From: Nemertoderma westbladi
Taxonomy: Eukaryota; Xenacoelomorpha; Nemertodermatida; Nemertodermatidae
Reading direction: 5' to 3'
NCBI GenBank assembly: GCA_032718475.1
Contig: JAUCBJ010001846.1
Span: 186,001 to 250,000, forward strand
Length of the DNA stretch: 64,000 nucleotides
The notes below the pieces were generated by a model. The model was not told the origin of the DNA. It searched no databases and saw nothing but the letters and a program-made list of their open reading frames with translations. Position numbers and translations under genes: made by a program. Below, in pieces: positions 1 to 8,342 of the stretch (within the stretch, counting starts at the first letter, position 1; each line of letters starts with the position of its first letter).

Positions 1-322
1 CCGTCCCTGCACTTTTATAAGCAATGAGATTATTTGGATGAGAGTAAATAACAAACAAGGTGCCATCCTCCAAAAAAATACCCATCTCTCTGATCTCATA
101 GGATTGATTACCTAAGAGTGTGGCACTTAGGGTAATTTGATCACCATTATATGTGTTTGAGGTAATGGCAATTCGATCTTGTTCGGCTTGAAGTGCGGTT
201 TCTGACCTTGTCGGCGTGTAACTACCTGCTCCAAAACCAATGTGAGCAATCACGGCAGCAAGACCATTGCTATTCGTGATAGCATCAATGCCTGCTTGTG
301 TATGGGTAAATACAATACTCAT
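1..322 (-). CDS. Phage tail-collar fibre protein, N-terminal part (runs off window)
   Basis: The reading frame opens at an ATG at 322 and stays open to the window edge, giving 107 residues. It begins MSIVFTHTQAGIDAI and contains IAHIGFGAGSYTP and YEIREMGIF, the pattern of the DUF3751 phage tail-collar domain that starts P2-type tail fibres (gpH). In phages these proteins sit at the baseplate and carry the host-binding fibre. The ATG overlaps the TGA of the upstream tail protein I gene (ATGA), the usual phage translational coupling. The upstream partner is broken, so this is probably part of a decayed prophage or tail remnant. Whether the fibre itself is intact cannot be seen here. Confidence 0.8.
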   Translation of the reverse strand, partial: MSIVFTHTQAGIDAITNSNGLAAVIAHIGFGAGSYTPTRSETALQAEQDRIAITSNTYNGDQITLSATLLGNQSYEIREMGIFLEDGTLFVIYSHPNNLIAYKSAGT

Positions 323-829
323 GCAATACTTCCCTCAAGACTCAAGAATTGCTGAAACAAACCCACACTGGTGAGTTTAATGAGCTGATTGGTAAGAATT
401 TTAAAGGTAACTGAATAATGCACATGCAAAGGCTTAGTCGCATCTAAAATGTCTTTGATATCATCAGTAACTGATTCACTTAACCCTTCTTTAGAGAGAA
501 TGTTGATATCAATAGTGTTAGGGGTTCCTGTAGGTGTTTGATCAAACCACTCCACAATCTCAATCTCCGTATTAATCGCAGCAAGGGCTGTTTGAACGGC
601 ATGAAGCGTTCCTTTGTGTTTGTGCGCTTCAATAGAGGCAGCAATGATTAATCGTTTCTTCTGTACATCCCAATCATCACTCCAAAAATCAACGCTGAGT
701 TCCTTGGCAAGAAAGGGAAGCAAGGCTTCTGGTAGGGTCTGTGGGTTTTTATGGTGTTTTAAGGTAACAGGTAAACTATTCAAGCGTTGTTTCTATATTA
801 GTTGAATTTTGGGGTAATAGTGTATTCAT
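319..829 (-). pseudogene. Phage tail protein I (P2 gpI-like), frameshifted
   Basis: The main frame (783 to 319) encodes LPEALLPFLAKELSVDFW and a KGT motif, typical of the P2 gpI baseplate family. Its only in-frame start is a TTG at 783, and the conserved N-terminus is missing from that frame. In another frame an ATG at 829 starts MNTLLPQNSTNIETTLE, which matches the family's LLPPN...LE start, then hits TAG. The N-terminus and body are therefore in different frames, and several residues usually found between them are absent. This suggests a small deletion near 780-790. No gpJ gene lies upstream, where P2 relatives have one. I infer a non-functional prophage remnant. Confidence 0.8.
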
Positions 830-1267
830 GTTCTCTAGTGTAGAGAAGATGACAGGGGGCGTTGAGGGGGTATTTTATGACAGGTAATTGGATGAAGGAT
901 TTTTGATGTCATTGAAGTTAAATAACCCTTAAAAGGTTATTAACCCTCTATTAATGACCTTTTAAAAAGGTATCGAATGTTCGTTTTTGTTTCAAAAATG
1001 TTTCTTTTGGTGGAGAAAATGTATGGTTTTAAGCACATTTTATGTGTGTTTTACACTTGTTTTGAAACATTTTTTCCAAAATCAATGTCATTTTCTTTAA
1101 TAGATAAATCGCCGTGATTTTTTGGTGTGTTTGACGTTGGGGTGTTTTTATTGGATTTTAGTTTTTTTCGTTTCTTTGTGTGTCCTACAATAGGTCGGTA
1201 TTTATTATGCGTGTGCTTGGTAATGTATCGTGCGGGCGACCGGGTTGTTTTAGGATTGTTTAGTCGT
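830..1267. other. Gene-free AT-rich stretch upstream of the phage remnant
   Basis: I see no convincing gene here. A minus-strand open frame (1314 to 1051, 87 codons, Lys/Asn/Thr-rich) overlaps the methyltransferase 3' end and resembles no family I know. The clearest structure is a pair of related palindromes at 924-971, listed separately. The phage homology stops at about 829. Confidence 0.5.
924..971. repeat. Two neighbouring related palindromes
   Basis: Positions 924-938 read AACCCTTAAAAGGTT and 957-971 read ACCTTTTAAAAAGGT. Each is a near-perfect inverted repeat built on AACC-TTT-AAA-GGTT, and they are about two and a half helical turns apart centre to centre. Paired palindromes of this spacing can be operator sites, or they can be AT-rich hairpins. 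No regulator or intact gene adjoins them, so the role is unknown. Confidence 0.4.
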
Positions 1268-2011
1268 CTAATTTGTTTTCTTTGAAAGAATAAAATTGTA
1301 TCTAAATTGACCAAGGATTTTGCCTATCAATTTTTTAAAGGGCAATCGTTTACATATTTTTGCCAGGCCACCACCCGCATGGTTAATGTAAAAATCCATG
1401 GGCGCTGAGTAGTGGCCAAATATTTTGATCAATAATTTTTTATATTTTCTATTCGGCCAATAACATAAGCCATGCTTACAATAATGAGCGTTTTGCTCAC
1501 ACACTTTTTTCCAAGGCAGGTTTTCTTGGCCTACAGCCCTTACACCAAGTATTGCAAAAACGATAAGATAAATTTTGGGAACATATGGCCATAATATGTT
1601 CATGAAGGGAATCCGCCGGTGAGGCTCGTAGGGTAGATAGTATTTTGATGGGTACAAATGAATCGTATACCCACCTTTTTTTAGTACGCGATAAATTTCA
1701 TCAAAGCATTCTTCCTTATTGTGAACATGCTCTAGTACGCCTGTGCTGATAACAGCATCGAAGGTATTGTCTTTAAAAGGCAAACGATAAGGTGTTGTAG
1801 AAATTTTAAATAGCTTGTCCTTAGAGGAGGCTGTGTTCGCCCAATATTCTTCAAGATCGCAACCATAAGCTTCATAACCCAACGCAGCTATTTGTTTGGC
1901 CAGAGTGCCTGTGCCGCATCCAAAATCTAGTACCTTACAAGTAGTCGCATCATTAAAATGGCATAGTTCTTTAAAGATAGGGTGAAAAATTGATCTGTAT
2001 TCATCTAATAA
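1268..2011 (-). pseudogene. Class I SAM-dependent methyltransferase lacking a start codon
   Basis: The open frame runs from a TAA at 2012-2014 to a TAG at 1268. It contains the SAM-binding motif I VLDFGCGTGTLAKQIA, an acidic motif II region (GYEAYGCDL), and GVLEHVHNKEE plus VLKKGGYTIHLYP of the Methyltransf_11 family. The first start-like codon in frame is a TTG after motif I (1882), which would remove the SAM-binding loop. No ATG, GTG or TTG lies between the upstream stop and motif I. The natural 5' end therefore seems to be lost, and the fragment abuts the dut upstream region. The C-terminal half is intact and basic. The substrate is unknown; such enzymes often sit in surface-glycan clusters. 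Confidence 0.65.
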
Positions 2012-2103
2012 TTATTTTCTTCGATTGTTGATAAAATTTGTTTTTAAAATAACTCTCACTGAGCCATGATAAGATAAAACGATTCAAGAAGTCCATAGTA
2101 TCC

Positions 2104-2556
2104 ATGCAATTAAAACTAAAAATACTCAACCCAAAAATAAAAAAATGGGGTTTGCCAAAGCTCGCGACTTGTGGCTCAGCAGGTGTGGATTTATGTGCAT
2201 GCTTGGATGAACCGATCACCTTGGCTGCAGGGGAAACAAAGCTGATCGGTACAGGCTTTGCCATTTATATTAAAAACCCCAATTATGCAGGTTTTATCCT
2301 GCCCCGTTCAGGGTTGGGGCATAAGCATGGTGTGGTGCTGGGTAATTTGGTGGGGTTGATTGATTCAGACTATCAAGGGGAGATTAAAGTTTCATGTTGG
2401 AATCGAAGCCAAACAGATTTTGTGATTAAACCAGGGATGCGTATTGCACAACTTGTGATCCAACTGGTCATTCAACCTATGCTCGAGGTTGTCGATGACT
2501 TTGAAAAAACCCGTCGGGGTGATGGCGGTTTTGGTCATACTGGGGTGAATACATGA
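2104..2556 (+). CDS. dut: dUTP diphosphatase (dUTPase)
   Basis: This 150-residue protein hydrolyses dUTP to dUMP and pyrophosphate, which keeps uracil out of DNA and feeds dTMP synthesis. The trimeric dUTPase motifs appear in order: GSAGVDLCA (motif 1), [15 protein letters not shown] (motif 2), [11 protein letters not shown] (motif 3), [10 protein letters not shown] (motif 4) and the glycine-rich [11 protein letters not shown] tail (motif 5). The length is normal for the family. The ATG at 2104 gives the standard N-terminus. The stop overlaps the argB start (ATGA at 2553), so the two are co-translated. In many gammaproteobacteria coaBC precedes dut; here a methyltransferase remnant on the other strand does. 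Confidence 0.96.
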   Translation: MQLKLKILNPKIKKWGLPKLATCGSAGVDLCACLDEPITLAAGETKLIGTGFAIYIKNPNYAGFILPRSGLGHKHGVVLGNLVGLIDSDYQGEIKVSCWNRSQTDFVIKPGMRIAQLVIQLVIQPMLEVVDDFEKTRRGDGGFGHTGVNT

Positions 2557-3416
2557 AACATTTAGGTATTACCCAATCAGATCGACAAAAGGTTTCTGTT
2601 TTAGCGGATGCCTTGCCTTACATTAAAAAGTTTTCAGGCAAGGTCATGGTCATTAAATATGGCGGTAATGCCATGCTAGATGAATCAATGAAAAACTCAT
2701 TTGCCTATGATGTGGCCATGCTTAAATATGTGGGCATTAAACCGGTGATCGTGCATGGGGGTGGGCCTGATATTGATCAGATGATGGTGCGTCTAAATCA
2801 GCCCATTGAGAAAAAAGATGGCATGCGGGTGACAAGCAAATCAGTGATCGAAACGGTTGAAATGGTGCTCACGGGTAAAATTAATCGACAAATTGTCTCA
2901 ATGTTGTGTCAGCAAGGCGTGAAAGCAGTGGGTTTATCAGGGCGTGATTCAAGCCTAATAACGGCTGATTTTATTGATCAAAAAGCATTAGGTTTTGTGG
3001 GGGAGGTGGTATCTATTAATACTGATCTGTTAAATACACTACTTGAAAAAGATTTTATTCCTGTCATTACCCCCATCGGTTGTGGCAAATCTGACCAGGT
3101 TTTTAATATTAATGCTGATTTGGTTGCAGGGCGCCTTGCTAGCCAAATGGTGTGTGAAAAATTAGTTTTAATGACTAATACTCTGGGTGTTTTAAGTAAA
3201 ACAGGTGAATTGTTCAGTCATTTGAGTTCAGATCAGTTGGTTGAATTGATTGTTGATCAAACCATCATCGGTGGCATGCTGCCCAAGGTTCGCTGTAGCT
3301 TAGATGCGATTAAAGGCGGGGTGAGATCAGTTCATATGATTGATGGACGAATCAAACATGCATTGTTGCTTGAACTTTTAACAGAAAAAGGGATTGGAAC
3401 ATTAATCAGTGCTTAA
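2553..3416 (+). CDS. argB: Acetylglutamate kinase
   Basis: This is the second enzyme of arginine biosynthesis: ATP phosphorylates N-acetyl-L-glutamate. The 287-residue protein shows the amino-acid-kinase signature [10 protein letters not shown] (about residue 30), the substrate-binding [17 protein letters not shown] in the middle, NINAD near residue 187, and GGMLPK before the C-terminus. Length and motif spacing are those of the hexameric or dimeric ArgB family. The start overlaps dut by four bases. A decayed gene follows on the same strand, so this is probably the last working gene of the dut-argB unit. Confidence 0.96.
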   Translation: MKHLGITQSDRQKVSVLADALPYIKKFSGKVMVIKYGGNAMLDESMKNSFAYDVAMLKYVGIKPVIVHGGGPDIDQMMVRLNQPIEKKDGMRVTSKSVIETVEMVLTGKINRQIVSMLCQQGVKAVGLSGRDSSLITADFIDQKALGFVGEVVSINTDLLNTLLEKDFIPVITPIGCGKSDQVFNINADLVAGRLASQMVCEKLVLMTNTLGVLSKTGELFSHLSSDQLVELIVDQTIIGGMLPKVRCSLDAIKGGVRSVHMIDGRIKHALLLELLTEKGIGTLISA

Positions 3417-3500
3417 GCAAGGTGGCTATTTGTGCCAATATACTGAAAGAAAATACAGTTATAATTCTTATAGACGTTAGCATTTGATGATCAAATTTAA

Positions 3501-4253
3501 ATGAAACCTTTTTTTTCACCCCGCTATTTAATTCGCTTAGACGATGCCTGCTCAACCATGGATCAAAAAAATGGGTTCGGATTGAATCTATATTAAATGC
3601 TGCTAATCTAAAGCCCATGGTCGCTGTTATACCCGATAACCAAGACTCAAAGATGATGATCAATCCGGTCGATCCAAATTTTTGGGGAAAAGTAAGGGCT
3701 TGGCAAACCAAAAAATGGTGGATCGCGCTACATGGCCATACCCACCAAATGCGTGAAACAACCGCCAAACAAATTTTACCCTTTTATCCGCACAGTGAAT
3801 TTAGCGGGCTCTCTTACCGAAAGCAAGCCCAAAAAATTGACCAAGCCTTGGCTATTTTTAAAGCAAACAGAGTCAAGCCAACCCTTTGGATCGCCCCGGG
3901 TCATTGTTTTGATGAAACAACAGTTACAGTATTGCGTGATCGGACCAATATCAAAATAATTAGCGATTCAATTGCCCTAAATGTTTATTTTAAAAATGGC
4001 ATGTTTTGGCTACCCCAACAGTTGTGGGGTTTTAAAAAATGCCCTTTGGTTTATGGACGATTTGCCTGCACCCCAATACCATGCAGGAAAAATATTTCAC
4101 ACGCCTTGAGGCGTAAATTGCCCGCTACCGAAACTTATTTTTAAACCCTGAGGATGTTGAACTTAAAAAGCGGCGACGGGGGTTGTTGGATCGCTCAGTA
4201 CACGCCCTGTACTGGTTGAAAAAAAACAAATCATCACCGCGTTGTTTGAATAA
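3501..4253 (+). pseudogene. DUF2334 polysaccharide-deacetylase-like protein, three frameshifts and a stop
   Basis: The frame starts at ATG 3501 with SPRYLIRLDDAC and later shows MVAVIPDNQD, NPVDPNFW, WWIALHGHTHQM, HSEFSGLSY and WIAPGHCFDE. This is the DUF2334 layout, a family related to polysaccharide deacetylases that I associate with surface-glycan loci. The protein is readable only by changing frame three times, each time at an A run one base short: 3565-3571 (A7), 4034-4039 (A6) and 4219-4226 (A8). There is also an in-frame TAA at 4114-4116. The natural end is GAA TAA at 4248-4253, just before the next gene's ribosome-binding site. No intact product can be made without recoding. Confidence 0.8.
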
Positions 4254-4263
4254 GGAGACACAA

Positions 4264-4953
4264 GTGATTAACCAACTGCACAGCTATTTTCACAACCCTA
4301 ACAAGGGATGGGACCCTGTTTCTAAAACGTACGCCGATGAATATGCGGCTTATATGTGGAGCAATCCACTGGATGAAGAAGCAATTGATCGGCTGGCATC
4401 ATGGTCGGGCGGTTTTGAGGGTAAAACAGTGTTAGATTTAGGGGCAGGCCCTGGTCAATACAGCGTGGAATTTGCCAAACGAGGGGCTAAGGTCACTTGG
4501 TTTGATATTTCTAAAAATTATCAAACCATTGCCATGCAAAAATCCAAAGCACACGGCGTTGATATTAATTTTTCAATGGGGTATTTAGACTATGCATATA
4601 GCATTTTACAACAACAGTTTGATATTGTGTTTAACCGAGTATGCTGGTATTACTGCTTTAATGATCGCGTCTTTGCCAATGTGTTTTATCAGTTAATTAC
4701 ATCACAAGGTGTGGGGTATGTGATTACCAATGTCTATCAAGTCGGTCAAAAAGGGGGTTTTTCCTCAAACATCAAGGCGATGATCAACCATCGATTGGGA
4801 CTTAAAATTGGTCATCCTTACCCACCAAGTGGGCGTGTGGCACAACTGCTTTCAACAAAAAAGATAAGTAGGCTATTAGCGGACTATCGGCAAAACAAAG
4901 CCAGTATTGCCCCTGCCCAATGGGCTGATCATGTGTTAGTGGAGAAATCATAA
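4264..4953 (+). CDS. Class I SAM-dependent methyltransferase
   Basis: The 229-residue protein has the SAM-binding motif TVLDLGAGPGQYSVEFAKRG (about residues 55-75), an acidic loop (VTWFDIS), and FDIVFNRVCWYYCFND as the post-II region. I chose the GTG at 4264 because AAGGAG lies at 4252-4257 with proper spacing. The open frame extends upstream to 4183, but that part is the shifted C-terminus of the decayed DUF2334 gene. The start fits the family pattern of a D-x-x-S-x-x-Y-A-x-E-Y opening (WDPVSKTYADEY). The gene lies between two pseudogenes and is intact. The substrate is not evident; a glycan or small-molecule methylation role is a guess from context. Confidence 0.8.
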   Translation: MINQLHSYFHNPNKGWDPVSKTYADEYAAYMWSNPLDEEAIDRLASWSGGFEGKTVLDLGAGPGQYSVEFAKRGAKVTWFDISKNYQTIAMQKSKAHGVDINFSMGYLDYAYSILQQQFDIVFNRVCWYYCFNDRVFANVFYQLITSQGVGYVITNVYQVGQKGGFSSNIKAMINHRLGLKIGHPYPPSGRVAQLLSTKKISRLLADYRQNKASIAPAQWADHVLVEKS

Positions 4954-5495
4954 ATGAAAGTTAAGCGTCAAGAAACTATCGTTTTTATGATGGCTTTTTT
5001 TACTAACTGCTTGCAGTACAGGCACGACCTTATTTGGTTGATTCACCGCCCCGAAGCATTTATCAAAAACTATTAAAGATGATCAATATCAATGGCAATA
5101 TACCCGAATAAAAGAGGTGGAGCACCCATCACCAAATATGGGTAAAATAACAGTGGGTACTATCTTTGGGTCCGCTGTGTTTGGCACAAACTTATACAAT
5201 GCTGTGTTGACCATGCACGCAACAGGCATACTAAAAACTGAAAGGGTTAAAGGGATGTTTAAAAAACCACCCGCATTGGCAACCCTAAACAGCCGTTTTA
5301 TGAAACGTTTAAACTACAGGCAATACCGTGCATTACGCCGTTTATGAAGGGGGCTCTAGGTACCAATATGCCCTCTTTTCGTTAGTTGATAAAGGGGATA
5401 AATTTTTTGTTGTAGAAGCCGACATTTGGCGAGATAGTGTTTACACCCCTTCAATTGATACACTGATTGCAAGAAAATGGAAACGATTTAAGTGA
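4954..5495 (+). pseudogene. Putative lipoprotein, multiply disrupted
   Basis: The frame from ATG 4954 gives a basic start and a hydrophobic core, then loses frame at a T7 run (4995-5001). One more T would yield an LLTACS lipobox, so this was probably an outer- or inner-membrane lipoprotein. The following frame meets TGA at 5039-5041. The middle frame (5117 to 5347) encodes EHPSPNMGKITVGTIFGSAVFGT and continues to a TGA at 5345. The C-terminal part (YEGGSRYQYALFSLVDKGDK, ending at 5495) is in another frame. At least three lesions are present. I do not recognise the family. The ATG lies just after the methyltransferase stop, so the two were probably cotranscribed. Confidence 0.6.
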
Positions 5496-5617
5496 TATTT
5501 GAATCCTGTAAAGTGAACAACAATCCGTCCAAAAAAAGCGATAATAGTTTTTGAGTATTTATCAGGAAATTAAAATGCGATAGACTACTTAGGTCATCAC
5601 AATTCCAATATTTCTCA

Positions 5618-6922
5618 ATGTTTGAATCTCTATTAATCACTTTACTTATTCTTGTGATCATCAACATTGCTATTGGGTTATTAAGGCGACCCACCGTTGA
5701 TTTGACGCCACAGTTAAAAAACATCATCACAGTCATCGAGCGCACAGAAAAATTAATCAAAGACGAATTTGGGCGCAACCGAGAAGAGGGCAATAAAATG
5801 GCCAAACAAAGCCGCGATGAACTCAACCAATCGCTTAACCAATTTAGCGAGCAGTTTTCCAAAAATGTGAAAACACTAAACGAATTGCTGCGAGAAAAAT
5901 TTGGGGATTTTTCAGCACAACAAACCAAAATTAATCAACAAAATATTGAACATATCAAAGAGATAAAGCAAACCATCGAAAAACAATTAAAAGACATACG
6001 TGACGACAACACCAAACAACTCAACCAAATGCGCATTACCGTGGATGAAAAATTACAAAAAACGCTAAACGATCGCCTAAGCCAATCGTTTGAGACCGTG
6101 AGTAAACAACTGCAATCTGTTCAAGTAGGATTGGGCGAGATGAAAAACTTAGCATCGGATGTAGGGGGTTTAAAAAAAGTGCTCAGTAATGTCAAAATGC
6201 GCGGAAGCATTGGCGAGTTGCAACTTGAAATGCTGCTTGAAAGTATACTCGCGCCTGATCAATATCAAGCCAATGTTAATACAAAACAAGGCAGTCAGGG
6301 TGTGGTGGAATTTGCCATCAAACTGCCCGGTAAGGGGGATAAAGCGGCTGCCCCTTGTTGGTTGCCCATTGATTCAAAATTCCCAAAAGATATTTACGAG
6401 CGCTTGGTCGATGCTCACCAGATCGGTGATACGGACGAAATAGCAGCTGCCAGAAAGAACATGGAAAACACCCTCAAAAAAATGGCCAAAGACATTTGTG
6501 ATAAATACATTGATCCCCCTAATACAACTGATTTTGGCATCATGTTTCTACCCTTTGAGGGGATATATGCTGAAGTAGTCAGAAATGTGACCTTATTGGA
6601 AACCTTGCAACGTGACTATAAAATTATTGTCACAGGCCCCACCACCTTGGCGGCTCTTTTAAACAGCCTACAAATGGGTTTTAAAACGCTTGGCATTGAG
6701 AAACAAAGTGCACAGATATTGCAGGTGTTAGGGGGCGTTAAAAAAGAGTTTGAAAATTTCGAAACCCTGATGGGTAAAGCTCACAAAAATATAAAAATAG
6801 GGCTGGGTCAGATAGATGATTTGATGAGTACACGTACACGTGCCATGACACGGCAACTAAAAGAGGTAGAGGTATTGAGCAGCCAGCTGCCAGATTCATC
6901 ATTAATAAGTGATAAGCCCTAA
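5618..6922 (+). CDS. rmuC: DNA recombination protein RmuC
   Basis: RmuC is a nuclease-fold protein that limits inversions and rearrangements at short repeats. The 434 residues begin with a transmembrane anchor (about 3-22). A long charged coiled coil follows to about residue 190. Then comes the RmuC domain with RGSIGELQLEMLLESIL, WLPIDSKFP, DFGIMFLPFEGIYAEV and TGPTTLAALLNSLQMGF, all hallmark segments. The length is normal. It stands alone between a decayed lipoprotein and the oppositely oriented dgkA. A weak hairpin spans the stop codon. It is intact, although pseudogenes broken in simple repeats lie immediately upstream. Confidence 0.95.
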   Translation: MFESLLITLLILVIINIAIGLLRRPTVDLTPQLKNIITVIERTEKLIKDEFGRNREEGNKMAKQSRDELNQSLNQFSEQFSKNVKTLNELLREKFGDFSAQQTKINQQNIEHIKEIKQTIEKQLKDIRDDNTKQLNQMRITVDEKLQKTLNDRLSQSFETVSKQLQSVQVGLGEMKNLASDVGGLKKVLSNVKMRGSIGELQLEMLLESILAPDQYQANVNTKQGSQGVVEFAIKLPGKGDKAAAPCWLPIDSKFPKDIYERLVDAHQIGDTDEIAAARKNMENTLKKMAKDICDKYIDPPNTTDFGIMFLPFEGIYAEVVRNVTLLETLQRDYKIIVTGPTTLAALLNSLQMGFKTLGIEKQSAQILQVLGGVKKEFENFETLMGKAHKNIKIGLGQIDDLMSTRTRAMTRQLKEVEVLSSQLPDSSLISDKP

Positions 6923-6982
6923 ACTTATCATTGATCGATCAGTTGATAGATGTACCCATTTTTCCCACTTGATTGAAAAACC

Positions 6983-7342
6983 CTAAATCAACACCACCAA
7001 CCAAACAATTGCAGCCATTAAAAGGGCAAAAAATACAGCACTAGAACCTAAATCTTTTGCTGCCCCACTGAGCGTGTGCTTATCATGGCTAATTCTGTTG
7101 ATCACTACCTCAATGGCTGTGTTGATGATCTCTACCAGCATCACAAACAGCCAACTTAGCACCAACAGCATGCGCTCATACAATGCCACATTAACAGAAA
7201 ATGCAATGACCAGCACAGGAACCAGTAGGCATGTTTCCTGACGAAATGCTACCTCATTTTTCCAAACAAAATGCAGTCCTCTTAGGGTGTTTTTAAATGC
7301 GTTATAAACGCGTACACTGTTGAATATTGAGTTTTTCATCAC
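6983..7342 (-). CDS. dgkA: Diacylglycerol kinase (prokaryotic DgkA)
   Basis: This small integral inner-membrane kinase recycles diacylglycerol to phosphatidic acid with ATP. The 119 residues contain the cytoplasmic EVAFRQE segment, three hydrophobic helices, and the catalytic stretch EIINTAIEVVINRIS followed by LSGAAKDLGSSAVFFAL, matching DgkA closely. The length equals the family norm (about 120). It lies downstream of rluD on the same strand with a gap of 64 bases, so cotranscription is possible. Diacylglycerol is released when head groups of phospholipids are transferred to periplasmic glucans or LPS. Confidence 0.95.
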   Translation of the reverse strand: MMKNSIFNSVRVYNAFKNTLRGLHFVWKNEVAFRQETCLLVPVLVIAFSVNVALYERMLLVLSWLFVMLVEIINTAIEVVINRISHDKHTLSGAAKDLGSSAVFFALLMAAIVWLVVLI

Positions 7343-7406
7343 AGGCTCACAATTTTTTGCATTATAAACCCGTTTAAAAACCTCAACAATAAAGAAGGTG
7401 GTTATT

Positions 7407-8342
7407 TTAGTTGTTTAAAATTGCTTGCATATCATCAGGTATTACAGCGCGAAAACTTAGTGGCTGATTGGTTTGGGGGTGAAAAAATCTTAATCGCTTT
7501 GCATGCAAGGCTTGTCGAGCCAATTGTTGTATGTTTTTTTGGTGATTTAAGTCGGTTATTTTTGCCAGTGCGTGTTGTTTTTTATAAAGCGGATCGCCCA
7601 CGATCGGGTGGCCAATATGGAGCATATGTACTCTAATTTGATGCGTTCTACCTGTATCGAGTTTGCATTCTACATGGCTCAATCCTTCAAATTTTTTAAG
7701 GGTTTTGTAGTGGGTGATGGCCACTTTTCCATCTAAATCAATGGCTTGCTTTAGGCGATTTTTACTTGAACGACGCATGGGGTCATCAATAGTGCCAATG
7801 TTAGGTTGAATATATCCAAATACAATAGCGCTATAAATTCGCTCAACAGATCGGCTTTTAATTTGTGTGGTCAGGCTTTGGTGGGCTTGTAATGTTTTGG
7901 CTGCTACCATCAGACCTGTGGTGTCTTTATCTAGCCGATGAACAATGCCGGCTCGGGGCAGTTTAGCTTGCCCCTCAATTTTATTGATCAGGCCGTTTGC
8001 AACTGTATCGGTCAGATGCGCTGCGCATGGATGCACCACCAAGTCTTTTGGCTTGTTAATAACGATAATGTGTTGGTCTTCATATACAATGTTTAGTTCA
8101 ATGGCAGTGCCTTGCCAGTTGGTTGGGTCGTTGGGTGTTTGTATAAAGGCTTGATGAACTTCAATGACATCTCCTGTGGCGACAATTTTTTTTGGCAATA
8201 TTTTAGTATGATTAAGTAGTATTTGGCCTTTTCGTATGCCTTGGGTTAACATACTTCTTGAATATTGAGGTATCAATGATGCACAGGCAACATCAAAACG
8301 ATGGCCGTTTTCTTTTAATGTCACGATGTATTGATCGGTCAT
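7407..8342 (-). CDS. rluD: 23S rRNA pseudouridine synthase (RluD)
   Basis: RluD makes pseudouridines in helix 69 of 23S rRNA. The 311-residue protein has an N-terminal S4-like RNA-binding domain (about 14-70, with SRSMLTQGIRKGQILLN) and the RluA-type catalytic domain with VINKPKDLVVHP and HRLDKDTTGLMV, where Asp138 is the expected nucleophile. THYKTLKKF and GRTHQIRVHMLHIGHPIVGDPLY follow as usual. Assignment to RluD rather than RluC rests on the divergent bamD neighbour, a conserved pairing in gammaproteobacteria. Its ATG (8340-8342) overlaps the bamD ATG by two bases. Confidence 0.92.
   Translation of the reverse strand: MTDQYIVTLKENGHRFDVACASLIPQYSRSMLTQGIRKGQILLNHTKILPKKIVATGDVIEVHQAFIQTPNDPTNWQGTAIELNIVYEDQHIIVINKPKDLVVHPCAAHLTDTVANGLINKIEGQAKLPRAGIVHRLDKDTTGLMVAAKTLQAHQSLTTQIKSRSVERIYSAIVFGYIQPNIGTIDDPMRRSSKNRLKQAIDLDGKVAITHYKTLKKFEGLSHVECKLDTGRTHQIRVHMLHIGHPIVGDPLYKKQHALAKITDLNHQKNIQQLARQALHAKRLRFFHPQTNQPLSFRAVIPDDMQAILNN

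Noticed and set aside
1051-1314. 87-codon minus-strand open frame
   Set aside because: It overlaps the methyltransferase end, is rich in Lys, Asn and Thr in AT-rich DNA, and resembles no family.
2455-2480. Tandem LVIQ-LVIQ in Dut as a duplication
   Set aside because: The spacing to motif 5 equals that of E. coli Dut, so nothing was inserted.
3406-3768. Minus-strand open frame over the DUF2334 5' end
   Set aside because: It is the antisense shadow of a recognisable coding sequence.
4183-4263. Upstream extension of the methyltransferase frame
   Set aside because: This part encodes the shifted DUF2334 C-terminus; a good ribosome-binding site supports the GTG at 4264.
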